Assembly: GCA_963626085.1 (NCBI GenBank)
Contig: CAVFVJ010000035.1
Location: 3,837 to 67,836, forward strand
Direction: 5' to 3'
DNA length: 64,000 nucleotides
Origin: Colivivens sp963626085
GTDB taxonomy: Bacteria; Bacteroidota; Bacteroidia; Bacteroidales; Bacteroidaceae
Of this stretch, positions 16,382 through 25,129 are shown piece by piece; positions within the stretch are counted from its first letter, which is position 1; each line of letters opens with the position of its first letter. The notes below the pieces were generated by a model. That model searched no databases. It saw only the letters and a program-made list of their open reading frames with translations, and was not told the origin of the DNA. The translations under genes and the position numbers were made by a program.

Positions 16382-17553
16382 AAGCCAAGCAATTTCTTGT
16401 GTTCTATCCCTAATTTCCTCTTTATCCAGTTCTTGAAACACTGGAAACGTGAGACGACAAAGAATTTTTCATAAGCAGCCTCAAAACCATGGTTGTAGTA
16501 GAAATCCCAAAAAAGTTTTCTGCGTGGGTTCTTGGGGACATTGCTGCAAAGACAGGGTTGCATGGCGGCTTCCTTCGTTATTTGCCATACATCCATCACC
16601 TTTTCCGCTTCAGAGAGAATCAGCGACCCCTTGTCAGAATTCACCAGGCACAAGGATGTTCCTCGTGTGGAATACAACTCCTGGAACAGACGGTCATCGT
16701 CCCAGAAATCAGCAAGTGTGATGTCTCCCGGTCGGTTCAGGTTAGTGTAGGGACACTCACCGCACACAGATCGGGAAACCAGTTCCGAGAACATCAGTCT
16801 GCCCCAGTCACGGATGTATGGCGGATCCACTTCCGTTGACCCGTCTGCATAGTGAAACCTGTATGAGAAATGATGGCTCCATCCATGAGTCTGCTTATAA
16901 CGCATGTCAATCCACGCCACATCATGACCAGAACGACAAGATGCCAGCTTTACATATTCACGGTAGATCAACGGACTGGGAACACCGTGACACACCAAAT
17001 CAACAGTGACAAGCTTAGGATAGTCGGCACGAAGGAAATGCCGTAGACCGTCAACCTGACAGGGAGTGCCTACAAAGAGCAACCAGCGGTCCTGCTTCAA
17101 GAACGACAACACCTGAGAGAAAACGCCTCTCAAGTCGCTCTGGACGTATTTCGACCCTCTCAACCGACACAGTTCCTCTTCCGTCTCTACAAATATATGG
17201 GCAACAGACCGCTGATTATCGTAAGCCGCACCACATACTACGCCCCTCTTCCTTATTATCACCGATGCTAAAGCTGAAAACGCCCCTCCACTCGAACTGG
17301 ACATCAGTACATCTCGGTCTTTAATTCGTGAGGCACAGTACTTGAGGACGGTGGATTCACCCAAGTCCTGACGCTTTCTAGCAGTTACTGGACAGACCGT
17401 CTCACACAACCCACACCCGACACACTTCTCCGCATCCGCATGAGGATACAGGAAGCCCTCCCTGTCGGGCGACACCGTTATAGCCTTATGGGCACATACA
17501 CTCTCACAGGCAGTGCAGCCGCAACAATCCATGGGTGATTCTATCCGTATCAT
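16378..17553 (-). CDS. FrhB/FdhB-type iron-sulfur protein of polysaccharide loci
   Basis: The ATG at 17553 overlaps the stop of the upstream flippase gene (ATGA). The 391-residue product begins with two 4Fe-4S clusters of ferredoxin type: CCGCTACESVC and, about 30 residues later, CVGCGLCETVC. The coenzyme F420 hydrogenase beta-subunit N and C domains follow, with SSSGGAFSAL and FVGTPCQVDGL. Members in capsule loci sit beside pyruvyltransferases; the reaction is not settled. F420 itself is not expected in this organism, so an electron-transfer role with another flavin is more likely. Confidence 0.88.
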   Translation of the reverse strand: MIRIESPMDCCGCTACESVCAHKAITVSPDREGFLYPHADAEKCVGCGLCETVCPVTARKRQDLGESTVLKYCASRIKDRDVLMSSSSGGAFSALASVIIRKRGVVCGAAYDNQRSVAHIFVETEEELCRLRGSKYVQSDLRGVFSQVLSFLKQDRWLLFVGTPCQVDGLRHFLRADYPKLVTVDLVCHGVPSPLIYREYVKLASCRSGHDVAWIDMRYKQTHGWSHHFSYRFHYADGSTEVDPPYIRDWGRLMFSELVSRSVCGECPYTNLNRPGDITLADFWDDDRLFQELYSTRGTSLCLVNSDKGSLILSEAEKVMDVWQITKEAAMQPCLCSNVPKNPRRKLFWDFYYNHGFEAAYEKFFVVSRFQCFKNWIKRKLGIEHKKLLGL

Positions 17554-19112
17554 ACACCTCTGCGTTTTGAGATTAGTCTGTACCCTACAGAAACAGAACG
17601 CCAGCACCTCACCAATGCCACTGAACGCTCATTACGGTTCATCCCGACGTAAAGGATGGACAATGAAGTCGTGACCAGACAGACAACGGTCATGGACACG
17701 AATGAACCGAACGACTCATGCAGCCAACCTGCCAGCAGGAGAGGTACTGCACATGCACACAGTGCCACCAGAAGGATGTTCACATATACGTCCCTTACAA
17801 ATCTGCTGACGGACAGGTGAATCATGCCACGAAGCAGCCATATACGCAGTGCAAGACAGCACTGGGAAATGACGATGGCAATGACGAACACGCTCTCTGG
17901 CACACAGCCGAGACGTACGGCTACATACGACACAGGCAGGTTGAGCATCTGCAGACCACCCACCGCAATCTGGTAATTGCGTATCCTGCCAGTAGCGAGC
18001 ATAGCAGTAATCAAAGGAGTCGATATGCATTCGCTCAGTGCAAAGAGCAGAATGAGTTGCACGAATGTGACCGAGTGTTCGGGCACCAGCCTCAACCAGA
18101 GGACAAGTATGTAATGCGTGTTCACGATAACTGGCAACGACAGCAGCAGCAACATATAGAAGGAGAACCGTGCACCTTTATAAATAAGGTACATCATGTA
18201 GTCGTGGTTGCCTGAAGCGTAGGACTTGGTAATCTGCGGATTCAGAGCCATGGTGAAATTGGTTACAAAACCTATCAAGGCAGTGTTCACCTGCACCGCT
18301 ATACCTCTCGCTGCATTGACCGACGGCCCGAAAAACATATTGAGAAGGATGTTGCCTCCCTGGTCTCGCAGGATGGACGAGGTCGCGCCTATGAAGTTCC
18401 ACCCAGCAAACCCGAACATCTTGCCCAAGATTTCCCTGTCCCAGCCAAGGCGGAAAGTACACTCTTCGAAATGCCTTTTGCAGTAATGGCCATACAGAAG
18501 CCTTACCGTCACGGCAACCACACACATGAGGATAGCATAGACGACCAACCTGTCGTATGAAGAACAAATGACAAGTAGGGCTATTGCCAATTTGCCGAAT
18601 GCCTCGAACAGACTTATATAGGCAAAGGCTGCCATCCGTTCATGCGCCACAATCACCGCATTGTATGGAATACTTATCAGATTGACGACAAAAGTGATGG
18701 CAGAGAAATGCAACACCCAGTTGGCTGCATGAATACGGTCGGCAGGAATGGTCATATGAGTATTGAGAAACCATACACCGACAGACTCCGTCAATGCCAC
18801 AACGATCACAGCCAATATAACCTGGATAGTGACAGATGTCGAAAACACTTTTTCCAGCCTATCCTTGTCATTCTTGCCAAGTTCAAAGGTGATAAAACGG
18901 CTGACGGCTGCCGAAAGAGAACCCGAAATGAACGAGAACGCAGCCACGACACCACCTACCACATTGTAAATACCGAAATCTGTCTCGCCCAGTGCCTGCA
19001 GAATAACACGGCTGGTATATAATGACACCACCATGAGAAAAAGCATCCTCATGTAAAGCAACCCGGTGTTCTTTGCCAGACGTTTTTTCTTATCTTCTTC
19101 AGACAATACCAT
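17550..19112 (-). CDS. wzx: Oligosaccharide flippase, Wzx/MATE-like
   Basis: This 520-residue inner-membrane protein has about twelve to fourteen membrane segments. LYTSRVILQALGETDFGIYNVVGG near residues 30-55 is the usual opening of Bacteroidales polysaccharide flippases. It would turn the undecaprenyl-linked repeat unit to the periplasmic face for the Wzy polymerase. It is the fourth gene of the leftward operon, 44 bp after wzz. MATE-like drug export is possible by fold alone but unlikely here. Confidence 0.88.
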   Translation of the reverse strand: MVLSEEDKKKRLAKNTGLLYMRMLFLMVVSLYTSRVILQALGETDFGIYNVVGGVVAAFSFISGSLSAAVSRFITFELGKNDKDRLEKVFSTSVTIQVILAVIVVALTESVGVWFLNTHMTIPADRIHAANWVLHFSAITFVVNLISIPYNAVIVAHERMAAFAYISLFEAFGKLAIALLVICSSYDRLVVYAILMCVVAVTVRLLYGHYCKRHFEECTFRLGWDREILGKMFGFAGWNFIGATSSILRDQGGNILLNMFFGPSVNAARGIAVQVNTALIGFVTNFTMALNPQITKSYASGNHDYMMYLIYKGARFSFYMLLLLSLPVIVNTHYILVLWLRLVPEHSVTFVQLILLFALSECISTPLITAMLATGRIRNYQIAVGGLQMLNLPVSYVAVRLGCVPESVFVIAIVISQCCLALRIWLLRGMIHLSVSRFVRDVYVNILLVALCACAVPLLLAGWLHESFGSFVSMTVVCLVTTSLSILYVGMNRNERSVALVRCWRSVSVGYRLISKRRGV

Positions 19113-19156
19113 ACATCACTTGTTACACAACTCTCTTTCTCTGAACTGACGATATA

Positions 19157-20224
19157 TCAAGAAGCGGTGTCTTTCCCGAAGAATTTCACTGTCATGAACA
19201 GCTCAGACCTCAGTAGATAGCCTATCAATACTATTGTTGAAAGAATAAGCATGCCTGCGACGAATATCATGCGCTTAGGTCCAGAAGGACGTACGGGAAC
19301 GGATGCGTTCTGAAGAACAGTGAACGCAGGGGTACTCTCCTGAATCTTTGCTCTTGCCGTCTGCAACTGTGTGGTCATAACCGTATAAGCGTTGTATTTA
19401 AGTGCCATGTCATTCTCCAGTTCGTCCCTCTCGGAGATGAACGACTGCAGTATGATGTTTTGGTGTGCGTCACAATAACTGCTGTATCTCTCCAGAGCCT
19501 GCTGATACTCATTCCGTGCAGTGTCGACAAGCGACTCGTAGTATGCGAAATCCTTTCGGGCTTTACTCGTACGGTAGTCCGTGATGAAGGACTGAAGATG
19601 TGCACTTACAGAATCGGCAAGGGTCGCAGACACAAGTGGGTCTTGAGATGTGACACGTATCCTAAAGCAACTGGTCTTCGAGTCCACGATACAGAAAATG
19701 TCGCCCTTAAGTTTTTCCACAAGAGCATCCTGCTTCTTTGTAAGGTGAAACGGATTGACTTTGCGTACGGTGTCTACATCCTGACCTTCGCCACCCGTCA
19801 GTTCCGCCATCTTCTTTCCGACCCACATTAAAGGAATATTGTAGAAGGCTGTTTTCTGACACTCGGATTCATAAGTGTACAAATCCGTCTCAATCTCACC
19901 GTCAACCGTCTTCACGGGGATGTCGAACAGTCCCACGATAAAGTCATTGGACGACATCAAGTCCGGATACAGTTCCGGGTATATGGCATCAGTGCTACCG
20001 CCTGAACCCAGATTGAATCCGAACGACGAGGCGATGGAACTGAGTCCACCCAAGGCGTCCTGCGAATTGACTTCAGGAGCCAACAACACCTCTGCCGTAT
20101 AGTAACGTGGTTGCGGCAATATATAGGCGCAAGAAAGGACAAAAACAATTATCCACACCTTAATGAAGAGGCGTTTCCTCCCGTAGAGTTTCCTCCAGAC
20201 ATCCTTTATCCTTATTGAATTCAT
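19157..20224 (-). CDS. wzz: Wzz chain-length determinant protein
   Basis: The 355-residue protein has one membrane segment near each end: ISIVFVLSCAYIL-type residues about 22-37 and a second near 315-335 just before a short cytoplasmic tail. A long periplasmic part with coiled-coil character lies between. A proline-rich VPVRPSGPKR motif precedes the second segment, as in Wzz/PCP proteins. It sets polymer length with Wzy and Wza. There is no C-terminal tyrosine-kinase domain, and no separate kinase or phosphatase gene is seen in the operon. Confidence 0.87.
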   Translation of the reverse strand: MNSIRIKDVWRKLYGRKRLFIKVWIIVFVLSCAYILPQPRYYTAEVLLAPEVNSQDALGGLSSIASSFGFNLGSGGSTDAIYPELYPDLMSSNDFIVGLFDIPVKTVDGEIETDLYTYESECQKTAFYNIPLMWVGKKMAELTGGEGQDVDTVRKVNPFHLTKKQDALVEKLKGDIFCIVDSKTSCFRIRVTSQDPLVSATLADSVSAHLQSFITDYRTSKARKDFAYYESLVDTARNEYQQALERYSSYCDAHQNIILQSFISERDELENDMALKYNAYTVMTTQLQTARAKIQESTPAFTVLQNASVPVRPSGPKRMIFVAGMLILSTIVLIGYLLRSELFMTVKFFGKDTAS

Positions 20225-20270
20225 ATCACATTCAGTCGTTAAATTGTTCAGACCAGCTCCAGCAGTCCTC

Positions 20271-22853
20271 CTATTTCAGTAAGTTCGCGATAGTAACCAT
20301 CATCGTAGCTATGGAAGCAGCGGAAGTACCCATCGCCGCATATTCAGCGGTAGTCATCTTGCTGTTGTTGTTCTTCGACGGCACCACAATCTGGCATCCC
20401 GGCTGCACGGCTTTCTTCGAGCGATGGCTCAGCAGTTCCACCGAACCATTCATGTAGATGGCGTACACACGGCTCTTGCGGGCGTTGTCGCCATATCCAC
20501 CAGCACGCTTGATGTAATAGTTGAGCGACTCCCCTTCCTTGTAGTTCATCGTTATCGGGTACATCACGTCGCCTGTAATCTTGACAGTACTGGTGTATTG
20601 TGGTATAATGAGTTTGTCTCCGTCCCTTAGTGTCAGGTCATCAGTGCCACCCGGCTCCTGTATCGCCTTATCAAGGTCGATGGCCACATTAGAAGTAGTG
20701 CTCAGGTCGAGCTTCATGTTAAGCAGCGAGTCCGCCTTCTCAAAGTCGAAGCTCTTGTCGCCCTTCATTGCCTCTTCATAGAGTGCAATCTGAGACGTGC
20801 GGAGCGAAGCCTCGTTCTGTTGTTTCTCTTCCTCCGTCATCTGTCGTTCAAGCCGCGCGCCCTTGGCATAAGCAAGTTCTGTGAGACCTCCAGCCGCTTT
20901 GATAAGGTCGCTCAACCTGTAGTTCTTGGTAGTCAGTGAGTATGAGCCTTCAAAGTTGATGGCTCCCGTCACCTCCACGCTCTGCATCTCCGTATATGTA
21001 GGACTCTTCCTCACCACCACCTCGTCGAACGGCTGCAAGACGAAGCCCTGTTCACCGTCAATCACGAATCCGTCCTTCAGCGCAAACGAGAAAGTCTCAG
21101 AGATGACCTCGGACTTGGTGGTGGACTTCGGGTCGTACACCCTACGGAACACATCGACCTTAGTGGTTGAGGCAGCAGTAGTGAGACCGCCAGCCTGTAG
21201 GACGATGTCCTCCAGTGTGGTGTTATCGGCATACTGATAAGTACCAGGGTACATCACCTCACCGTCAATCTTTATGATCTGTTCAGTCACGTAATCCTGT
21301 CGGCTTGGTATATAGAGCACATCGTTCTTCCGCAACGGGATGTCGGGCACAGTACCTTCAAGCAAGCCCTTGATGTCTACGGACACAACCTCCAAAGTCT
21401 TGTCGGCTTTCTCACGGTGCATCACGCCCCGGTTCATGAACGCATCCTCACGCACACCCTCAGCAGCCAGAATCAAGTCGCGCACCCCACTGATGCTTCC
21501 TCCCATCTGGTACATGCCAGGGTGGAACACAGCACCACGAATCTCCACCATATTGGAGTAGCGTGCAACTACGGAGTCCACATAGATGGAATCCCCGTCA
21601 GTCAACTTGAAGCTGTTCATATCAAACTCCCCGACAGTGAATATAGAGTATTCAGTTCCGCTCTTGCGAATGAGTCGTACGTTCTTCTTGTAGGCATCTC
21701 CAGCAAATCCGCCCGCATAGCCGATGACAGTGGACACACTCTCGTCCTTCTTCATCTCGTAGAACATAGGACGCTTGACACGTCCCTTGACTCTCACCAG
21801 ACAGTCGTACGGACCAACCACGATGATGTCGTTGTCCTGCAGACGCACATCACCGCTGGAGTTACCGTTGAGTATATAGTCATAGACATCGATGGACGCA
21901 ATCTGTCTGCCCGACCTGTACACCTTGATATCACGGAGCGTTCCTATGTCGCTTATTCCGCCTGCCGCATAGAGGGCGTTGAAAGAGGTGGACAATGAGC
22001 TCAAGGTATAGGTGCCAGGCACCTTCACCTCACCCATCACCTGCACAATGATTGAGCGAGTGTCGCCCAACGACAGTTTGATGTCCGAACCCGAATAGTA
22101 GCGTCCGAGCCGTACGGACAGCACGTCCTGCGCCTGTGCCACGGTAAGGTCAGCCAGTTTCACCGGTCCCACCCCCTCGATGGTCACCGTTCCGTCGGGT
22201 GATATTGTACCCTCGAAAGTTTCCTGTGAAGCTCCCCATACATCGATGATGACAGCGTCACCTGCACCCAGGCGATAGTTCGTGGGAGTCGCGATATTCA
22301 TGTTGGGTTGGAAAGTCAGTTCGGGGTTATTGAAGAGGTTGTGTCCGAACACCTGATTCTCCTGGTCACCGAGCATATTCCTGTAATACAACAAAGAATC
22401 GATATCAAGAAAGCCAATCTCACCGTTCATGAGTTGCTGTTGCTCGTCCTGAGTGTAGTTGTCCGTACCCCTCTGACCGCGCACCTTACTGCGCACCATA
22501 TAGTTATTCTGCTGCTGGTAGGACTCACCGTCAAGTTGTTTGTTGGTACGCAAGCGGTTACCCGATACAGAAGTGCCTGTTCCGGAGATGTCCACAGCCC
22601 CCAGCTGGTTCTGCTTCGCCTCCATGTTCTTCCGTATATTCTTCAACTGCTGTACGGTAACACCTTTCTTCAGGAGTTTCTGCACTATTGTGGCCTGGTC
22701 GTCGCCCTTGGCCTGTTGCTTGGTAACAAAGTCAATCACCTGGTCGTCGGTCATCGACTGACCATAAACGAAAGAGAGTTGGCAACTGATGATTGACAAC
22801 AGGGTGAATATAAATATCCGCTTTATCATTGATTTGTTCTTTGCTTCCATCAT
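20271..22853 (-). CDS. wza: SLBB-domain polysaccharide export protein, Wza-like
   Basis: This is a large (860 residues) exported protein with a signal peptide (IKRIFIFTLLSIISCQLSF). The polysaccharide export (Poly_export) domain, GAGDAVIIDVWGASQ, is near residue 200, followed by about five to six SLBB domains recognisable by repeated GxVxxPGxY blocks (for example VMGEVKVPGTYTL). A hydrophobic C-terminal segment ends the protein. It would form the outer-membrane channel for the polymer with Wzz. It is longer than enteric Wza (about 380), but this multi-SLBB form is normal in Bacteroidales. ATG at 22850 or 22829 are alternative starts. Confidence 0.9.
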   Translation of the reverse strand: MMEAKNKSMIKRIFIFTLLSIISCQLSFVYGQSMTDDQVIDFVTKQQAKGDDQATIVQKLLKKGVTVQQLKNIRKNMEAKQNQLGAVDISGTGTSVSGNRLRTNKQLDGESYQQQNNYMVRSKVRGQRGTDNYTQDEQQQLMNGEIGFLDIDSLLYYRNMLGDQENQVFGHNLFNNPELTFQPNMNIATPTNYRLGAGDAVIIDVWGASQETFEGTISPDGTVTIEGVGPVKLADLTVAQAQDVLSVRLGRYYSGSDIKLSLGDTRSIIVQVMGEVKVPGTYTLSSLSTSFNALYAAGGISDIGTLRDIKVYRSGRQIASIDVYDYILNGNSSGDVRLQDNDIIVVGPYDCLVRVKGRVKRPMFYEMKKDESVSTVIGYAGGFAGDAYKKNVRLIRKSGTEYSIFTVGEFDMNSFKLTDGDSIYVDSVVARYSNMVEIRGAVFHPGMYQMGGSISGVRDLILAAEGVREDAFMNRGVMHREKADKTLEVVSVDIKGLLEGTVPDIPLRKNDVLYIPSRQDYVTEQIIKIDGEVMYPGTYQYADNTTLEDIVLQAGGLTTAASTTKVDVFRRVYDPKSTTKSEVISETFSFALKDGFVIDGEQGFVLQPFDEVVVRKSPTYTEMQSVEVTGAINFEGSYSLTTKNYRLSDLIKAAGGLTELAYAKGARLERQMTEEEKQQNEASLRTSQIALYEEAMKGDKSFDFEKADSLLNMKLDLSTTSNVAIDLDKAIQEPGGTDDLTLRDGDKLIIPQYTSTVKITGDVMYPITMNYKEGESLNYYIKRAGGYGDNARKSRVYAIYMNGSVELLSHRSKKAVQPGCQIVVPSKNNNSKMTTAEYAAMGTSAASIATMMVTIANLLK

Positions 22854-22893
22854 CTGTGTTTATTATGAGGCTGATTGGTTTTTGACGTTCAAG

Positions 22894-23541
22894 TCAAGAG
22901 AGAGAGTCTTTGGAGAAGGTCTTCCCCGTGATGAAGAAGAACAGGGTTTCCGTTACGATCTTTGCGTCTATCCACAAGCTACGGTGACGCAGATAGTCGA
23001 GATCCATGTCGAGCCGACGTATCATCTTGTCCATCGTGTATGTGTAGCCGTTGTGGATGGTTGCATCCGAGGTCATTCCCGGACGGCTAACGTAAAGTTG
23101 CACGTAATCGGGACGAAGCTCGCATATCCGTTTGATGAAGTAAGGTCTCTCTGGTCGGTAGCCCACGAACGACATGTCTCCACGCAAGACGTTTAACAGT
23201 TGTGGTAGCTCGTCCATATGATGAGAACGCAGAACCCTACCGACACGTGTGAGACGCTCATCATCGTCCTGAGCCAGCTGAGGACCATCATCCTCCGCCC
23301 CCACCATCATTGTTCTGAACTTCAATATATTGAACGGCTTGCCGTGCAGTCCTATCCTCTCTTGCTTATACAGTATGGGGCCCTCACCTTCCCTCTTCTG
23401 CGCTATCATGATTGCGAGGAACAGCGGCGAGGTGCAAATCAGTCCAACCAACGAGCCTATTATGTCAAAGCCCCGCTTCACCGCCCTCTCAAGAGAGTTC
23501 ATTCCATCTGTTATTATCGTCTTATCTAATTCTTTTGTCAT
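22894..23541 (-). CDS. Initiating sugar-phosphate transferase, PglC/Bac_transf family
   Basis: The 215-residue protein has one hydrophobic re-entrant segment (FDIIGSLVGLICTSPLFLAIMIA) and the catalytic bacterial sugar transferase domain: QERIGLHGKPFNILKFRTM, DELPQLLNVLRGDMSFVG, then RPGMTS. This is the short, monotopic PglC-like form. It transfers a hexose- or HexNAc-type 1-phosphate from a UDP-sugar to undecaprenyl phosphate. It is the first gene of the operon, which is usual. The neighbouring locus also has a WecA-type initiator, so two lipid-linked pathways may meet here. Confidence 0.9.
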   Translation of the reverse strand: MTKELDKTIITDGMNSLERAVKRGFDIIGSLVGLICTSPLFLAIMIAQKREGEGPILYKQERIGLHGKPFNILKFRTMMVGAEDDGPQLAQDDDERLTRVGRVLRSHHMDELPQLLNVLRGDMSFVGYRPERPYFIKRICELRPDYVQLYVSRPGMTSDATIHNGYTYTMDKMIRRLDMDLDYLRHRSLWIDAKIVTETLFFFITGKTFSKDSLS

Positions 23542-23697
23542 TACTTAATCAGTTTATGCGTCAAGGCATACAAACTAATACTCACGTCCTTATTGATATA
23601 AACGCAAGTACTGGTTATTTATTGTGAACTCCGTTAAATTAATCATAGTCTCTGCAAGCCTCGATTAACAGAGTCGAAGACCAGTCTAAAAAGCGTG

Positions 23698-23728
23698 CAA
23701 AGGTACTACAAATTTACTTATGTACAAA
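23698..23728 (-). promoter_or_regulatory. Promoter of the polysaccharide operon
   Basis: On the minus strand, TTTG (23725-23728), exactly 19 nt, then TACCTTTG (23698-23705). This is a textbook Bacteroidetes promoter. The predicted start near 23691 leaves an untranslated leader of about 150 nt before the ATG at 23541. No flanking inverted repeats of an invertible promoter were seen. Confidence 0.8.
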
Positions 23729-23769
23729 ACAATCGAAGCAATTTATGGCATTTAGTCACAAAGAACACG

Positions 23770-23777
23770 TAACTTTG
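23770..23777 (+). promoter_or_regulatory. -7 box of the esterase-like gene
   Basis: TAACTTTG lies about 30 nt before the ATG at 23807. A clear -33 TTTG is missing. It is divergent from the polysaccharide promoter. Confidence 0.5.
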
Positions 23778-23806
23778 CAGACAGATTATCAAGTGCAACA
23801 AGGACT

Positions 23807-24946
23807 ATGAATAAAAAAATATTAAGCGCAGCCATCGCCCTACTGACATGTGGAATGATGAGCGCACAGGAAAAAGTGCTAAGCAAGAGCGAGGTGGAAC
23901 GACAGACCGTGGAGATTGTAAACAAATGGAAAGCGGAAGTGAATGCCGCCACGAAGAAGAACGTGGACAACTCATGCGTCAATCAGGGAACACTCAGGAT
24001 GAGATACACCATGAAAGTATTCGGTGAAAAACCGACGGACGGACGCAGCATGTGGATTTCTATGCACGGAGGCGGCAATGCGCCCACATCACTCAACGAC
24101 AGCCAGTGGGAGAACCAAAAGGTACTCTACCAACCTACGGAAGGTCTATATGTGTGTCCACGTGCTCCGTGGGACGACTGGGATATGTGGTTCAAGAATC
24201 CTATCGACAAGATGTTCGAAGAACTGATACGTACCATGGTAACCCACTATGATGTCAACCCCAACAAGGTTTACCTCATGGGCTATTCAGCTGGAGGCGA
24301 CGGAGTCTGGAGGATGGCACCGCGAATGGCAGACCATTGGGCAGCTGCATCGATGATGGCAGGACACCCTGGTGACGTGGACATGCGCAGTCTCAGAAAC
24401 TTACCGTTCATGATATGGTGCGGAGGCAACGACGTAGCATACGACCGCAACAAGTTGGATGCAGAACGTGGACGGATGCTCGACTCACTTCAAAAAGCAG
24501 ACCCAGACGGATTCGTGCACAGCACCCACATACTGCCCGGCAAACCCCACTGGATGGACCTCGAAGACAAGGCTGCCCTGCCGTGGATGGCAAAATACAG
24601 ACGGAACCCCTACCCCACATACGTGGAATGGGTGCAGGGCGACAACGGAAGACGGTTCTTCTATTGGTTGGGCGTACCCCAAAAGGAGGCAGTAAAGGGC
24701 AAGTTCATAAGCGCACGTGTTAAGGACAACACCATAACCCTCGAAAAGTGCGACTACTCAGAGGTCACAATCCACCTCAACGATTCCCTCGTGGACCTCG
24801 ACAGGAAGATACGTGTGACGCACAATGGCAAAACCCTCTTCTATGGGAAACTGGAAAGACTCAAAAGCAACCTGCAGTCATCGCTCCAGGAGAGAGGAGA
24901 CCCGAGTTACTGTTTCCCAGCCAAAGTAACAGTTTGCATCCACTGA
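23807..24946 (+). CDS. Secreted alpha/beta-hydrolase, esterase-like
   Basis: A signal peptide (MNKKILSAAIALLTCGMMSAQ) is followed by an alpha/beta-hydrolase domain. The oxyanion-hole motif is HGGGN near residue 87 and the nucleophile elbow is GYSAGG near 165. A GNDVAYD segment and a later KPHW histidine complete a plausible Ser-Asp-His triad. It would act in the periplasm or outside on an ester, perhaps an acetylated glycan. It is monocistronic and divergent from the capsule operon. The substrate cannot be told from the sequence. Confidence 0.8.
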   Translation: MNKKILSAAIALLTCGMMSAQEKVLSKSEVERQTVEIVNKWKAEVNAATKKNVDNSCVNQGTLRMRYTMKVFGEKPTDGRSMWISMHGGGNAPTSLNDSQWENQKVLYQPTEGLYVCPRAPWDDWDMWFKNPIDKMFEELIRTMVTHYDVNPNKVYLMGYSAGGDGVWRMAPRMADHWAAASMMAGHPGDVDMRSLRNLPFMIWCGGNDVAYDRNKLDAERGRMLDSLQKADPDGFVHSTHILPGKPHWMDLEDKAALPWMAKYRRNPYPTYVEWVQGDNGRRFFYWLGVPQKEAVKGKFISARVKDNTITLEKCDYSEVTIHLNDSLVDLDRKIRVTHNGKTLFYGKLERLKSNLQSSLQERGDPSYCFPAKVTVCIH

Positions 24947-25050
24947 AGTTTATCATACAGACAATCTGTCAGAATAAACGTCATTCTGTCGCACACCACT
25001 ACGAATGGAACACTCTTTGAAACCCATTACGTAGAGACTGGAAAATTCCC

Positions 25051-25110
25051 CAGTTAGAGAAAAATATCTTCTCAGTTAGGGAAAAATAATTCTCCAGTCA
25101 GAGAAAAAAA
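25051..25110 (+). repeat. Three tandem 22-bp units before clpB
   Basis: CAGTTAGAGAAAAATA (25051-25066), CAGTTAGGGAAAAATA (25073-25088) and CAGTCAGAGAAAAAAA (25095-25110) recur with an exact 22-bp period, two helical turns. A degenerate fourth unit may lie at 25029-25050. The array ends 5 bp before the ribosome binding site of clpB. A similar array is at 51094-51154. Confidence 0.75.
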
Positions 25111-25114
25111 AAAG

Positions 25115-25121
25115 AAAGGAG
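25115..25121 (+). promoter_or_regulatory. Strong ribosome binding site of clpB
   Basis: AAAGGAG followed 8 nt later by ATG at 25130. Strong SD sites are rare in Bacteroidales and this one decides the start over the in-frame GTG at 25121. Confidence 0.7.
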
Positions 25122-25129
25122 TGACAGAT

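Noticed and set aside
23542..23806. Invertible capsule promoter
   Set aside because: I looked for inverted repeats on both sides of the promoter and saw none.
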